Numbered from the stretch's first letter, positions 43,938 through 56,600 are shown. The stretch: 64,000 bases of DNA from Bondarzewia mesenterica (GCA_004802705.1 SGPL01000076.1:22168-86167), one strand, 5' to 3'. The notes: generated from the sequence alone by a model not told the origin. Program-made: numbers and translations.

Positions 43938-46410
43938 ACACAATGCTACTCAGCCGCGGCGTACAGCGACTCAAATATTTGTTGAGTTGTATGTAACAGT
44001 GCCTGTAAGTTCCCGATCNGAAATTTGTATTGGATCGGATGAGTCAGCACCAAATTTGACGCCACCCAGTCGCGGAGCTGCTCGACTTTGGGACGCGTAC
44101 TCTGTGACCAGCTGTAGCCTGTCGTGGTTTGTCCCGTTCCCTCANCCNTAGTTTGAGGTTCTGTATGAACAGCCTCTCAACGTTTTGGAGACACTGCGGA
44201 CATTTACCTTCTTCTTTNGGTCCACGACATCTCTCGGCTGCGTTCAGCAGGAGGAAGCCCACTCCCGGACACCAACGACCTCTACTTCGCTTTTTCGGTT
44301 CAAATCAGCCAACTCGTGCACTAGCCNTCAAGCACGCCATGTCTCCCTCCATCGAGCACGCTGTCTCTCCCTCCGATGTCCTTGAATCGTTTGGAAACTT
44401 CGATCTCGTCAAGCGCGTCAAGCTGGACTTCACAGACGTCACGGTGTCGAAATGGCAAAGTAAGGTCACTGGNTTGAGTGTCGTCCATCTCGATTACGAT
44501 GGTAAGTTGCCTTAGCGTACTACACGGTTTCAGAGTTGANCAATTTGTCTAGCTCCCATTGTGAACGGTTATTTCGTTGTTGGTACTGAAAGTGCGTCTT
44601 CACCATCTTTTCATGCGTCTGTGTGGCGTACTGACTCTTCAATAGTATTCGACGACACTGGGTGCCCACATACATTAGAACAGTGCGTCTCACATTTTGG
44701 CNCGTACAATTTTTTTNTGAGCGCGTTTCGACAGTCTCGTATTCATGGGTTCCGAGAAGTACCCTTACAAAGGCATCATTGACCATTTTGCGAATCGCGG
44801 TTTCTCGAACGGAACCAATGCCTGGACAGACACTGACCATACGGCTTACACTGTTTCTACTGCTGGCGAGGCTGGCTTCCTCCAAATCTTGCCCATCTAT
44901 GTAGATCACNTTCTTTACCCCACAATAACGAAGGCTGGTTTTGTCACTGAAGTGCGTGCTATTTTACAAAGTCCAANCTCACTAGTGTTGATTGTGGCGA
45001 GGAAGGTACACCATATCGATCCAAANGGCGAAGATTCCGGTGTCGTCTACAGCGAAATGCAAGGACGCGAGAANACTTCAGGAGACCTCATGGCATTGGC
45101 GTGCGTCAAACCCATCCCACTTGATTGGTCTACTCAATTTTAACCTATAATGCTTGTTCAGGATGCAGCGGTTGTTAAATCCCCCAGGTAGTGCATATCG
45201 CAGCGAGACTGGCGGTCTTATGGAGGCCCTCCGAAATTTAACGGTCGAACAGAGTTAGTAGCCGTTCCAATTCTATGGACGTCATTGCTGATGACATNGC
45301 AGTTCGGGGTTACCACTCCAAATACTANGTTCCACATAATTTNAATCTCATCGTCGCCGGCAAACTTTCCAGTGGTACTCACTCGCTTCTCTCCGTCATT
45401 GAGAAGCAGGTCGAACCCACTATCATTGCCCATGGACAGGACAAGGGCCCGCGACCTGCAGGATGGAAACGCCCGTTTTTGGAGACCCCCAGTGCCAATC
45501 GAGGCCCGATCAAGGAGACAATCAAGGAGACGGTTGAGTTCCCTGAAAAGGATGAGAGCTCTGGTGAGCTTATGATCGGATTTATGGGACCACATATGGA
45601 CGATTTTCTGGAATCGCAGGTACAAATCATNTTGAATAAACGATTGCCAANNTACTCACGANTCACTTAGGCGCTTGATATATTGGGTACATATCTGACT
45701 TCATCGCCGACCGCACCTTTGAACAAGGAGTACATCGAAACGGAGTCNCCACTTTGGTAGGTTTGTCTGGTGTTTATCTCCTGCATTTATGCTCATGGCT
45801 TACAGCACGTATATATATTTCGGAGAAGATACTAGAGCTACATTCTCTGATATGTATGTCTACGTCGGATCCGTACCCACGGAGCACTTGGAGACGTTTG
45901 ATTTGAAGCTCAAAGAGAGCTTCAAACGGATTGTCAAGGAGGGCATCGACATGGATCGGATGGCTATGATCATCAATAGAGATGAGCGCCAGGTAAATTG
46001 TTTGTTNCTTGCGGCCTTTGAATTGTTTTCAATTTTCCTGTTTTTTTTTTTTCAGCTTCGCAGTAAATTGGAGTCAGACGGTGGCGACGCTTTTTCAGGG
46101 ACGATGATTTCCGAATTCCTCTACGCTAAGGCCGACGGGTCGCAAATTGAAGAGGCTCTTGACGAGATCAAGCAGTTCGCGAAGCTGCGTACATGGACAG
46201 ACAAGCAATGGGCGGATCTCATCCAAAAGTCTGTGTCCCCTTGTCTNTTCGCCTTCCCCCNCCTACTAACATGCGTTGTTAACAGATACTTCATTGACCC
46301 AGAATGCATTGTCGTGCGCGGTAAGCCTTCTGCCAGCATGGCCGAGCGCCTTGAGAAGGAAGAGAAAGCCCGGGTTGAAAAGCAGAAGGAAGAGCTCGGC
46401 CCCGAAGGNC
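43646..46410. other. Stretch with more than 25 ambiguous bases
   Basis: N calls are scattered singly through the 5' end of the nuclease gene and the first half of the M16C gene. Elsewhere only three are seen (26751, 27065, 63977). Frames stay open, so the Ns look like unresolved calls, not gaps. Confidence 0.9.
43938..44338. promoter_or_regulatory. Divergent promoter region of the NGL-like and M16C genes
   Basis: This is 401 nt between two divergent start codons. No distinct element was recognised and several bases are unresolved. Confidence 0.4.
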
Positions 46411-48652
46411 TTGCCAAGGCCACGAAGGAACTCGAAGAGGCCAAGGTAGAACATGATCGACCTATCCCGACGGAGATTATCACTGCGTTCCCTGTACCAG
46501 ATGTTAAGAGTATCTCGTGGATACCAGTACAAAGCGTGCAACAGCCAGGCACCGGACGAACGGCTAATGTTGTTGCCAATTCAACAGATGTGGCTCGGCA
46601 TATTGGTTCAGATGGAGCGGAGCTGCCGTTCTTCGTTCAGTACGATTATGTCAAGGTATGTTTCTTCAGCGCGTAACGCATACATATTCTCTCTAACTGA
46701 AGGACACCTCTAGTCCGACTTTGTTACCGTCCACGCGTACTTTTCATTGGCCAAGCTTCCAAACCACCTTCGACCGTAAGCCCTCAGTTCTCTTCATACT
46801 GACATGACTTACCAAAAAACACGTAGATACATCTCAGCGTACCTCCAATCATTCTTCTCACTGCCTGTCACCCGACAGTCAGGAGAACGCCTTTCGCATG
46901 AAGACGTCGTGAATAAGCTCGACGACGAGACTGTCTCCTACGAAGTTGGTTTGGGCACTTCTGGCCTGTTCCCTGAAACGTTCCGCGTGAGTATCCGGGT
47001 CGAGGTCGCCAAATACGAGACGGCTGTCGCTTGGTTGAAGGATCTTGTCTACGGAAGCGAGTTCAACAAGGAGAGGTAATGATTTTCTCCTAATCATATT
47101 CATGCAGTTTTTGACCTCAACTTGAATTTTTAGATTGCAGATCAATGTTGCTCAAATCCAACAGGCGCTTCCTGGGATGAAGAGAAGCGGCAGCAATGTG
47201 CTCTCGGCCGTCACGTCAGACTTGATCTACACTGAGAGCGCGACAGCTCGCGCCGGCACTGTTATCGCGCAAACAGAGTTCATTCCGAAATTGGCGAAGC
47301 AGTTGCAGGAGACTCCTGAGGAGGCCATCAAGGCGTTCGAAGAGATCAGGAAGTACGGTGCGTGTCATCTGCTTTCCCTCTCCTTTCAATTTGACTGATA
47401 GTGGTTTTGGTCAGTGACGGATCCCTCGGGTGTTCGTATCTCTGTTACTGGCAACGTTTTTGAGCACTCCTCAGCCAAGGAGTGTTTGGGGCAAGTACTT
47501 TACCAAGGTTCTTCCGGTACGTTGTTCCGGAGCAACTTTACCTGGATTAGGCTCAAATCTTAAATCCCGGGTTAGGAGGCACAATTGTCGCCTGTCCCCC
47601 TTGCGGTCGTCAATCTCAGTGAGATCGGGAAGAACCCAACGAAGAAGGCAAAGCCGTTTTCTCCACCGCCTATGGTATCACAGGCGTCTGATTTATCCTT
47701 CTATCTCCAGGCTGTAGTGGTCACTCTCCCAACCATCGAGAGCTCCTTCGTCTCTCACATAGCGAAGGGTATCCAGGGTTTCAACCATCCCGACTATCCT
47801 GCGTACAGGGTTACGATGGAGATCTTGAATGCCACCGAGAGCTTCCTTTGGGTTTGTTGTTTTTCTTTTCTCTGTGGCGACCCCATGTACTCATCCTTCT
47901 GTAGCGGTATATCCGTGGATCTGGTCTGGCTTATGGTGCTTACGTCGGTGCCGACACTGAAGTCGGGACGCTCAGCTTCTCGCTTTACCGGGTACGTCAT
48001 ACTATGAAGCTACCTTACTCAACGGCTGTCTGATAGTCTGCCCATCAGAGCTCAAGTAGCATCCAGGCCTTTGAGCAGGGTGCCACGGTTGTTCGTGGAT
48101 TGGTCGATGGTTCAGTAAATCACCTGTTGCCCCTGTGCAAACAGCATCCCTGAAGGTTCTATACTTTTTTTTACAGATAGCGCTTGATGAGACTGCGTTG
48201 GACGCTGCAAAGAGCAGCATCGTGTTTGGAGTGACAAAGGGCGTCTCTACTCCTGGTCGTGCCGTAAGTGGTGTATCTTTGACATGATAATGTTCTAAAT
48301 CTCATCAACGTCTTCTCTCTCTCCCAAATAGGCCGTCAGCTCTTTCACAAACCAAGCACTGCGCGGCGTTTCACAGAATCACAATACCGACATGCTCGTG
48401 AAATACCAGGCTGTGAGCAAACAGGACGTGCTCGACACGTTGCAGAAGTACTTCGTGCCCATCTTCGATCCAGCTTCGTCGATCATCGTGTCGGTGACTT
48501 CCCCTGCGAAAGCAGAGGAGATTACTTCGGGTCTTCAGGCTGCAGGTTATGAGGTTGAGCAGCGGAAGCTTGAGGTCGATCCTGAAGAAGACGGGTCGGG
48601 CGACAGCGACAGTGACGAGAGTGGGAGCGAGAGCGGTAGCGGAAGCAACTGA
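44339..48652 (+). CDS. M16C zinc metallopeptidase, Sdd3/YOL098C type
   Basis: This is a large cytosolic peptidase of the pitrilysin/presequence-protease clan, like yeast YOL098C. ATG 44339 gives 'FDLVKRVKLDFTDVTVSKWQ' and 'VNGYFVVGTEIFDDTGCP'. The inverted zinc motif is HTLEH; an intron (about 44679-44732) cuts its last His codon. Next come 'LVFMGSEKYPYKGIIDHFAN', 'NAWTDTDHTAYTV' and the downstream Glu in 'VVYSEMQGRE'. Later parts hold 'YHSKYYVPHNLNLIVAGKL', an inactive second half ('ALPGMKRSGSNVLSAVTSDL', 'ESSFVSHIAKGIQGFNHPDY') and 'GSGLAYGAYV'. The tail is acidic and Ser-rich ('EDGSGDSDSDESGSESGSG'). About 17 introns are needed, and the length is about 1,030 residues. The metal site is intact, so activity is expected. 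Unresolved bases affect a few residues. Confidence 0.9.
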
Positions 48653-48770
48653 TAGATCTTTTTCTACGTTTGTAGTATATAATAATCAATTCTTAGGTCT
48701 GGTGTATTGTGACGCAAGTTATGACATGCATTGTAGTGTCGATGACCAGTATGTATGCAAGTACGCCAAG

Positions 48771-50377
48771 TCAATGCAGAGACGGGATGAAACGGGGCTC
48801 CTGTTCAGGAGTAGCGCCTGGTTCGCCCTCGACCTTGGACGGTCCAACTGGTTGTTCCCCGATGACCTCAATCATCTTTTGGTCTGCATCCCCTGGCTTC
48901 AACTCGACATTCTCAAGAAAATCATTATGAACGAGGAAATGAATAGCCTGAGACAGATTTGACACTGTCATGCGGATTTCGGGGAGCAGGAGCTGCGGAG
49001 TGAAGACGAAAAATTATAATTAGATTGGCATCAGGGCCTGGATATCCAGAAAAGCACATACATTTCGCAGGAGTGATTGATGCGAGCCAAAAGGATTGCG
49101 TGGTGGCCGTTTCGGCTGCGGAGGTGGGGGTCTCCGGATGGGCTTGATGGAGGGGGTAGGACCCTGAGCAGGGACGGGTTCCCTGTGTGTCTGCGCTCGG
49201 CGGGGCAGCTGACTCCATGACGAGAGGTACACTCGGGTCCTGAGAGCTCTCCAGCTCGACTCCATCTTTGTCGCCTGCCGATGAGGGATGAGCGGCTGAT
49301 TCGAGCAGACCGGATGGAGCCTTTGAGGAGACTGCTTCCGGTGGGCCATCGACATCCGATTCAGAATCTGAACTGGAGGATGAGTCCTCTGCGGATGGAA
49401 GAGCCGCTGTAGACCCATTTCCTCTCGAAAGTCCCACAAACCCTCCTCTGCCCCTGCCCCTGCCCCATCCACGGTCGGAACCTCGTCCACGGTCAGCACC
49501 TCTCCCACGACCGCGTCCTCTGCCCCTGCCCCTCTCTCCCCAACCTCCGTCCCTCTGCGAACCTCCAGGCTCGTCGACCCTCCGCCTCTTGTTCTGCCGC
49601 AGGCTCGGATCGTCAGGATGTATCTGTCCGCGCGCCAGAGCCTCCTCCAGCTTCCTTTTTTTTTCGCGAACACGCGGTCATCCGTCGGCCACCGCCTCTT
49701 GCGCTCTTCGATCCACTTCTCGAGAGCTTCCGGCGTGTCGAGCGAAATGCTCGTGCCTTGGATCAAAACTGGTTTCCTGATTATACGATACACAATTTTA
49801 TTTTTGTATGAGGATGTGCGACGCTTCAAAGAGACATCCACTGAACGTACCCTTTCAAACTGGGATCGGCATCCCAGTCAGATCTGCGCCTCCGCTTGTC
49901 CCACCCAGGAGGGTAAATGAGATGACGGTCCATCATATGAATTTCCACCGCTTTCGCAGAACCCGCAAATGCACACCCGGGCTGCGTGCACCTACTGTTT
50001 CCGGAACTATACCAGTGTGTCGGCTGCTGCTGAGAGGCAGCACGATTATGACCAGCGTGCGCTCCCCCGCGCCCCCGCGCGTCAAAAGAAGTCGACGGCG
50101 CAGAGAAAGAGGGGTCGGCAGTTGGAGCAGTATACGCAGACGAGTAGCCAGTATTTCCGGCGCCTTGATGTCCTGCCGCATAATACTGCGCGTATGCCTG
50201 TGCGTAGTGCGGAGACTGGTACTGTGCGTACGGATTAGCAAGTGCGCTTGTCAGCGCTTGAGCCGCTATGGCTCCTGCGGTCTGTGGTCGGGACGCAGGC
50301 GCTGCATTTTGAGGATAGTGAACATTATGAGAGAAAGAGGGACGAGGGGGGAGGCCGTGATTTCCTTGCGGCTGCAT
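48771..50377 (-). CDS. NUFIP1-like snoRNP assembly factor, frameshifted in this sequence
   Basis: NUFIP1/Rsa1-type proteins link box C/D snoRNP assembly with the R2TP complex in the nucleus. ATG 50377 opens a Q/A/Y-rich tail. The C2H2-like finger reads 'CTQPGCAFAGSAKAVEIHMM' followed by 'DRHLIYPPGW'. After an intron the NUFIP1 block follows ('SISLDTPEALEKWIEERKRR', then 'WPTDDRVFAKK'). Here a run of nine A (49657-49665) throws the frame out; the expected continuation 'KRKLEEALARGQIHPDD' is one base off. The shifted-in frame then gives an RGG-type region and an acidic Ser region. An intron ending at GCTCAG (near 49170) returns to 'GPTPSIKPIRRPPPPQ' and 'RNPFGSHQSLLRN'. The last exon is 'LLLPEIRMTVSNLSQAIHFL' to 'RFIPSLH'. 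A sequencing error is the simplest reading; otherwise the gene would be broken. Confidence 0.75.
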
Positions 50378-51359
50378 CCAAGCAGAATTCAAACATTTTC
50401 TTCCAGATCATTCTTTCAAGGCTTTTCGTGACAGCTTGTGACAGATAAGTGACAATAATTAAGTTTAATATAAGTATAATTTATGTACATAACTGTTCTT
50501 AATTTTGCTCGGATAACTTGCCCTTTGTGATATGCGCCGTTGATCCTTAAGGGACGTCTGTAGTGAAGAATTCGAACACCTACAAATACAACATCACAGA
50601 GATACTGGATACACGATATGTAATAAATAAAAACAGAGACAGCCTTGCACACCCACAACGGAGCAACCCAACCATGCACAAGAAAGCGAGAAAATGAGAT
50701 GACCATCATCGACGTCCGTACTAGTCGGTCTAGTTGGAGTGAATTCACCTTGGCAATTCAAACGTGCGTGGTCAGTACGATCGAAAAAACCGCAAATGTC
50801 AGAGTATATGCATACTTTTATAGAGTTAGACTAGACTTTGCGGTAGCACAAATTGCACGAAAGCGGTACGGTAAGGCATGACTGGCAACAGAAAGGTAGA
50901 TAAGCAGAAGAGAGGCGGAGTGGTGGAGGAGGGAGATCAAGATACGATCAGAGGCAAAATGAGAACGAGGGAAAGTGGACGAGGGCGAGGGAGTACATGA
51001 CGGTAAACGAGACGCGGGCTGGCCTTGGTAGCGGACGAAAAAGTGGGAAAGGGAAGCAGGGCGGAGACAAGGAAAGGGTTTTCGGGTTTTGAGAGGACAA
51101 GAAGGGAAAGAGACAGTATGCACAGAGGTACGTAAAGATGTCCATCAATAGCGACCTCGACCTGCTGGGTGGTTCAGCATGAATAAGAAAAACGTTCGAC
51201 GGGCCACCTGGTAAGATGAACGGGACATGGACACGGACGAACACTGGGAGGTTTGACACCCATGAATAAGATCCCTCCAAACCACCATCAACGGCCAGTA
51301 CAAAAAGCTCCCCAAAAAAAGCCTGAGAGGTAAAAAGAGAATGCCGGGCGGACGCTCGC
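50378..51359. other. Intergenic, no supported gene
   Basis: This is 982 nt between two minus-strand genes, holding the NUFIP1-like promoter and the KH-gene 3' UTR. A long minus frame at 50948-51793 is a shadow of the KH coding region. Confidence 0.5.
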
Positions 51360-52654
51360 TTAGTCCTGCATCTCCTCCTCCTGGTGCTGCTCCTTACCAA
51401 CCCGCCTCTCCTTCTCGCTCTCGAGCTGATTGTACAAAAGGAACAAGGCCTTCTCGTTCGCCTCGGGCGTTCCGACGATGGTGAACATTCGCTCACCCGT
51501 CTCGTCATGCGGGGCTTTGGCGATCGAGATCTTGGAGCCGGACAAGCGACGGATCTCTGTGATTTTGGTTCCGCCACGGCCGATGATGCAGCCGACCATG
51601 TCAGAGGGGATGGAGATGTTCTGCGTGCGCAGGTTGGTCGGGCCAGAACTCGAGGTGGGGGATGGAGGACTCGATCCCCGCACATTCGAGTCGCCGTTGG
51701 ACCGACGGCTGCTGTAACTCGTAGAATAGGTGTGCGAGCGCCTGCCACTGGAGCGATCGTCGGCGACGCCGGGGTGATAAAGCACGGTACCAAGGCCTCT
51801 CTCCCAGTCCTCTAACAGACACCGGCCAATCTCCTCAATTGCGTGGCCAATGGACTCAGGGGAGCCCTGGACATCAACAACACGCTCAGTGGACTGCGGT
51901 AGCATGTCCTTGGATGCCACCATGCGCGCTCCTGAGCCGTCCTGGATGGCCTTGATTTTGAGGCCATTACGACCAATTATTGTGCCCATAAGATTGTGGG
52001 AAATGAGAAGGCGGATGGATGTATGCGCCGCGGACGACGAGGAAACGACGGGAGAAGAAGGATTGGCCTCGACCAGCTGTGAGATGATGAGTGCATAGGC
52101 CTAAAGGGGAGCGAATTTGTCGATCAAAACGTGTCAACGATAGAGGGAGAAAAAAAAAAGACACACTTTCGCAACGCTCTCCACGGAGCCGCTGACGGTG
52201 AGGACGCGCTCATGGATGCCAGGGATGACCTTGCTGACGCCAGCCTTTACGCCAGTCTGGTCGCGAAGGTCTGCGACGTTTTTTCCAGCCTTGCCGATGA
52301 TGACGCCGGCATCCTTAGTGCTGACAAGGGCACGAAGGGTGAGAACATCATGTGCTGAGGGAGAGGGGGAGCGAGATGGGTGAGGAGAGGCTATAGAAAG
52401 GCCAGGAAAAAGGGTGAAGAAAAGGTGCGTCAGCATTCATTGATGGCATTAAGCACGGGAAACTTACGTGAGTCGCGGGCGCGGGCGGGAGAGTCGGAAG
52501 GCATGAGGGAAAGAGAGAAGGGGGGGTTCTGGAGGGGACGGGGAGAAAGAGGAGGGGGACGAGGGTTGGAGGGTGCGGAAGAGGGCGATGTGGACGAAGG
52601 ACGAAGCGGTGAGAGGAACAGGGCGCGCCGCGCGGCAAGCAAGTCCTTACACAT
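51360..52654 (-). CDS. RNA-binding protein with three KH domains (Pbp2/Hek2/Rnc1 type)
   Basis: This is a poly(C)-binding-type protein that controls mRNA fate in cytoplasm and nucleus. ATG 52654 starts a Ser/Pro-rich tail. KH1 reads 'LTLRALVSTKDAGVIIGKAG' with 'ERVLTVSGSVESVAKA'. KH2 reads 'TSIRLLISHNLMGTIIGRNG' and 'ERVVDVQGSPESIGHAIEEI'. After a Ser-rich spacer KH3 reads 'NISIPSDMVGCIIGRGGTKI' and 'ERMFTIVGTPEANEKAL'. All three GxxG loops are present (GKAG, GRNG, GRGG). The end is a Glu/Gln-rich tail 'HQEEEMQD' and TAA. Three exons are seen; the first intron's acceptor is either TCTATAG or CCCTCAG, so a few residues before KH1 are uncertain. The domain order matches yeast Pbp2/Hek2 and fission yeast Rnc1. 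Confidence 0.88.
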
Positions 52655-53689
52655 GACGGCAATCGCCGAGCGCCGTAGATTCAGCCACTTCCAGACCGCA
52701 CTGCTTTTTAAATAGGTCGTCGAGTCACATCCACTTGGAATAAATATTCGATTTTATTCGAGGGCACTCTCAAGGTCTTCTTCGAGAAGGTCGACGTCGA
52801 TGAGGAAGAAACAAAATTCATCCTAGCCGCGGCGCTTGCATGGCCAAAGATTGCTGCCAGCCTTATATCTGAGTTTACGTTCAAGCTCAAGCTTCGGATG
52901 TATACTGCATGTACCTGGCGCCCCGCATTGCTCAGCGTGGGGAATCAGGCTCTGTCCAAGAGCATTTCAGTAACAATCAAACACGGCTTGCAAGACTTTC
53001 TTTGTTTCATCGTGACACTTGCCAACAAAGCGTTCCTTCGTACGTACAATAACAAGCCGAGACTGCTTGTTTGTCCGAATAATCACGACAATCTCAGCTC
53101 CGTGCGTGCAGTGACCAGTAAGTACTTGCTGAGCGCTGAGCGCTGAGAGGCGCTGAGCATCGAAACGTGGCCGCCTCCATGGTTGTTGAATGCCATCACT
53201 GGTCGTCGCTGTGCGAAGTCACGGGAACGTTGTGAGCATTGCCCGACAGCACCCGGGCAATCACAATCACTAGAAAAGATATCTGACTTCGGCCGTTGTC
53301 GGATACGTTGGCAGGACGAAGAAAAGTGTGTGCACAAGCATGAGCAGGCAGAGGGGTGATCAGGAGACATGCAGGAGGATATGTTTTAGAAATATATTTC
53401 TTTTAGAGCGCGAGGAGGAAAAGAGACGGGCGTGACCGCGGCAGGAGCCCATATACCGGGCATTCGGAGATCGTATTCAGTGCATCGGCTCGCGCGCATG
53501 CGGAAGCGTGCCCCGGCGTCCGCCCTCTTGCTCTGCCCCTCATCACCGTGACCCCTTTCCAGCGTTCAACCGCGTCTGTACTTGTGAGATTTATCCTCGT
53601 TGTTTTTTTCTCTAATCCGCCCGTCGTTATCTTCAACTAGAATTATTTAACACCTTTGACCTTTCTTGCCCTTTCCGGATACGGCCTAC
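52655..53689. other. Divergent gap with one uncalled open frame
   Basis: This is 1035 nt between divergent genes. The plus frame from about 52705 to 53146 is open for about 147 codons, with sensible hydrophobic/charged text ('ILFEGTLKVFFEKVDVDEEE', 'LAAALAWPKIAASLISEF'). It has no in-frame ATG near its beginning (first ATG 52898) and no family I recognise. A short GCGCTGAG repeat lies at about 53130-53157. The frame could be a relic, an exon of an unannotated gene, or chance. Confidence 0.35.
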
Positions 53690-56600
53690 ATGTCTAACGA
53701 GCCTTCATTTCACGAGTCGGAGCCCTCCGACGACGAACACGACTCCCATCCCACAGAGGCTGCCACCAGGAAGAGGAGCAGCAGAGGTACGCGTGAGTGC
53801 TCTCTGCCTGACGTCTTGTCTGACCATATTCGCAGCGTGCGATCAATGTCGCAAGACGAAAAGCAAATGCGAGCGGTTTGAAGGCGAAAATGAGCAGTGC
53901 AAGAGCTGCGCGTTGGCCGGTGTAGGCAAGTCTCGTGTCTTTCTTCTGCGCAAGCGTTACGTGGTTGACGTTCACTTTTCTTTGCTTTCACTAAGCTTGC
54001 ACCTTCCTTGGTATGTGCTGCTGTTTGATGTCTTTGTGTGGCCACTGAACGCTCCTTGCATAGGGCCGAGTTACAAACGTGGCCCGCCAAAAGGCTACAT
54101 CCACGCGATCGAACAACGATGGCATCAAGTAGAATCCGTGCTTGGTGCCATCCTCGCTTCTCCTGAGCCTCAGGTGCAGAGTCTCATAAAAAAATCTGCG
54201 AAAAGACGAACTCGCAAAGGATATACTAACTAGAGTGGACTCTGGTCCATTCGTGAGTCCTGTTTATCTTTGAGGGTGTGAGCTCCGTATGAAATGTTCG
54301 ACTTCTTTAGGGCCCCACCGGACGTCTTAACCATTCTGTGGCCGTGACGAAAGAAGACTTCTTCGCGTCGATCTTGAACAGCACCGACTCCCAAACGGCC
54401 CGCGATCCCTCCCGCCCCCGACGCCAGTCTCGCGTATCTCGTGAAATCGTGTCTTCCAGTACGTGAAACATTTCACCTCGTCCTTTCAGTCGTTCCAGAT
54501 TGTTTGCAGACAATTCCGCCCTCGTGAGCCCCACCCTTGAGTGGCAAGATCGACTCTCCTCTCGATATGCCACGACAGGGTCTACCTTGGCCAATGGTTA
54601 TGGCAGTGACTTGAGTCGAATTTCGCGTTCATCCTCTGATCTATCTTCTCGTGTGGCCGGGCCGTCTCTCTCGCAACGGCGACGACTCGAGGGCGACGCA
54701 TCTTCGAAGCCTGATTGGGATCGTATGTACAGAATGGACAGACTCACAGGTGATTTTGGCTATTCAGTTTATCTCCGCATGGGCATCCTCTCAATGTTTA
54801 CAGACTCGGATGACGACCGGGAGAGCGAGGATAGCTCTACCATGTTCGGCCAACTATCACTAGATGAGAATAAAGAGGTACGTTTCCCCATTAAAACCAA
54901 ATCCCATCAACTTCACGGCTGCCTCGAAGGTTCGACATCACGGCAAAGCCAGCGGGCTGTCATTGCTCTATCAGAACGACCGAACAGATGATCGCAAGCT
55001 AGGGGGGATATGGTACGCACGGATTCCTCTCGCTTATGCACACGTAATCGCCGTCTCCCTATCAGGATAGGACTCATCGTCGCGATTGCTCTTCTGTAGG
55101 AACATGCCTATGGCACGAGTGTGGCCGCCGGCCGCCAATCAGTTCATCCCCGAGGAAAATGTGGACGTCAACATGCCGCCGCTGGATGTTCAACGACACC
55201 TTCTCGAGCTGTACTTCGTCTACGTGCATCCTGTGTTCCCGGCCGTCCACAAATCGATGTTCTTGATGGAGTTTGATTCTACGTGAGTGTCGCCTTATGT
55301 CTGCAGAATGCTTCGCCCGCGTGTGTTGACCGTGACATCGACTGTCTCGTAAAACCCGCAGGCATTCGTGAGCATCTCGTCCCGCTTAGCATCCATGTCA
55401 TGAATACGTGCGAACTAACTTAACTGATCAGATATTCTGAGAATGGGGCCCAGGGGAAAGCGCCTCGTCCCGACAGACTACACATATCTAATCTTCTCCT
55501 TCTTTCTATGTTCGCCATTGCCGCGCGGTATTCTGACGAGTCATCGCCATCACCTGCGGGAACAATATGGGAAGCGGGCCTCACTTACATGGTCCAGGCC
55601 CGCGAGCTTCTGAGTGCGTGCGCTGTTCGTTGATGAAATCGCTTCGAAATTGAATTGCCTTCGACAGATCGCGTGTATCATTACTCTCGGCCGTCCACAT
55701 GTCAGGCACTCCTTCTCCTCGGACTGCGAGAAACGGCTCTTGGTAGGCCTGTCAAAGTTCTCCTTACCCTGCGACTGATCAACTGTTATTTAGGTTCAAC
55801 GGAGCATGGGTGGCTTTATGTTGGTGTGTAATTCGGGCGACCTGATCAAACTCTCTTCTTACTTGTGTCCTTGCATATAGGGATGGCGATTCGCATGGTT
55901 AATATACGAGCTCGCATCCGTTGATTGTGCTCACTGTATTCCTTATACAGGCGTATGATCTAGGACTCCATCGGGACGCAGATAAATGGCAGGTCAGCGG
56001 TGGAAACCTGTTCTCGCCGATGGAGCTGCAAGCCAGGAAACAGATCTGGTGGGCCTGTACCAGGGCTGACAAGTAAGCATTGCACCCGTTTGTTTTTCAT
56101 TGACAGAACCAATATTCTATGTGCTACACAGATACACCTCTGTTTGGATGGGTCGACCCCCTGTCATCTCTGAAACAAATTACGACGCCCCGCTTCCGGA
56201 GGTACGGTTTGATATCTGTTTGGACATTTGGTTTATTCATCTATATCTTTCAGGTGGATTCAGATGAGCCGTGGCAACCCCATCCCATAGATACTGCCGC
56301 TGTCGACTACGCGCCAGTTCCAGGACATATCATGGAATGTTTCCGCGCTTCATCAACACTAAGTAAGCCTCAACGCTGCCAGCATCTCTCTCTCTCTGTA
56401 ACACGATCCCCCCCTATACCTAGGTATCATTGCTGGCATGATCCTCGAACAAATCTATTCCATCCGCCCAACGACCCACTCCGCAAAGCGTGCAGCTTTA
56501 GCAGACCTTGAGGGGCGCCTGGACAGGTGGTATGCCGAGCTGCCAGAATGTCTGGCTTACGATACGGCGAGCAAGCGTTACGTGCCGCCGCCGCATATCT

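Noticed and set aside
49170..49300. A second frameshift in the NUFIP1-like gene
   Set aside because: A 67 nt intron (GTACCT..GCTCAG on the minus strand) joins the two frames at a codon boundary, so no error is needed here.
50948..51793. Minus-strand open frame of 281 codons
   Set aside because: It overlaps the KH-domain coding region in another frame. The KH frame has three clear domains; this one is Ser/Arg/Pro-rich shadow sequence.
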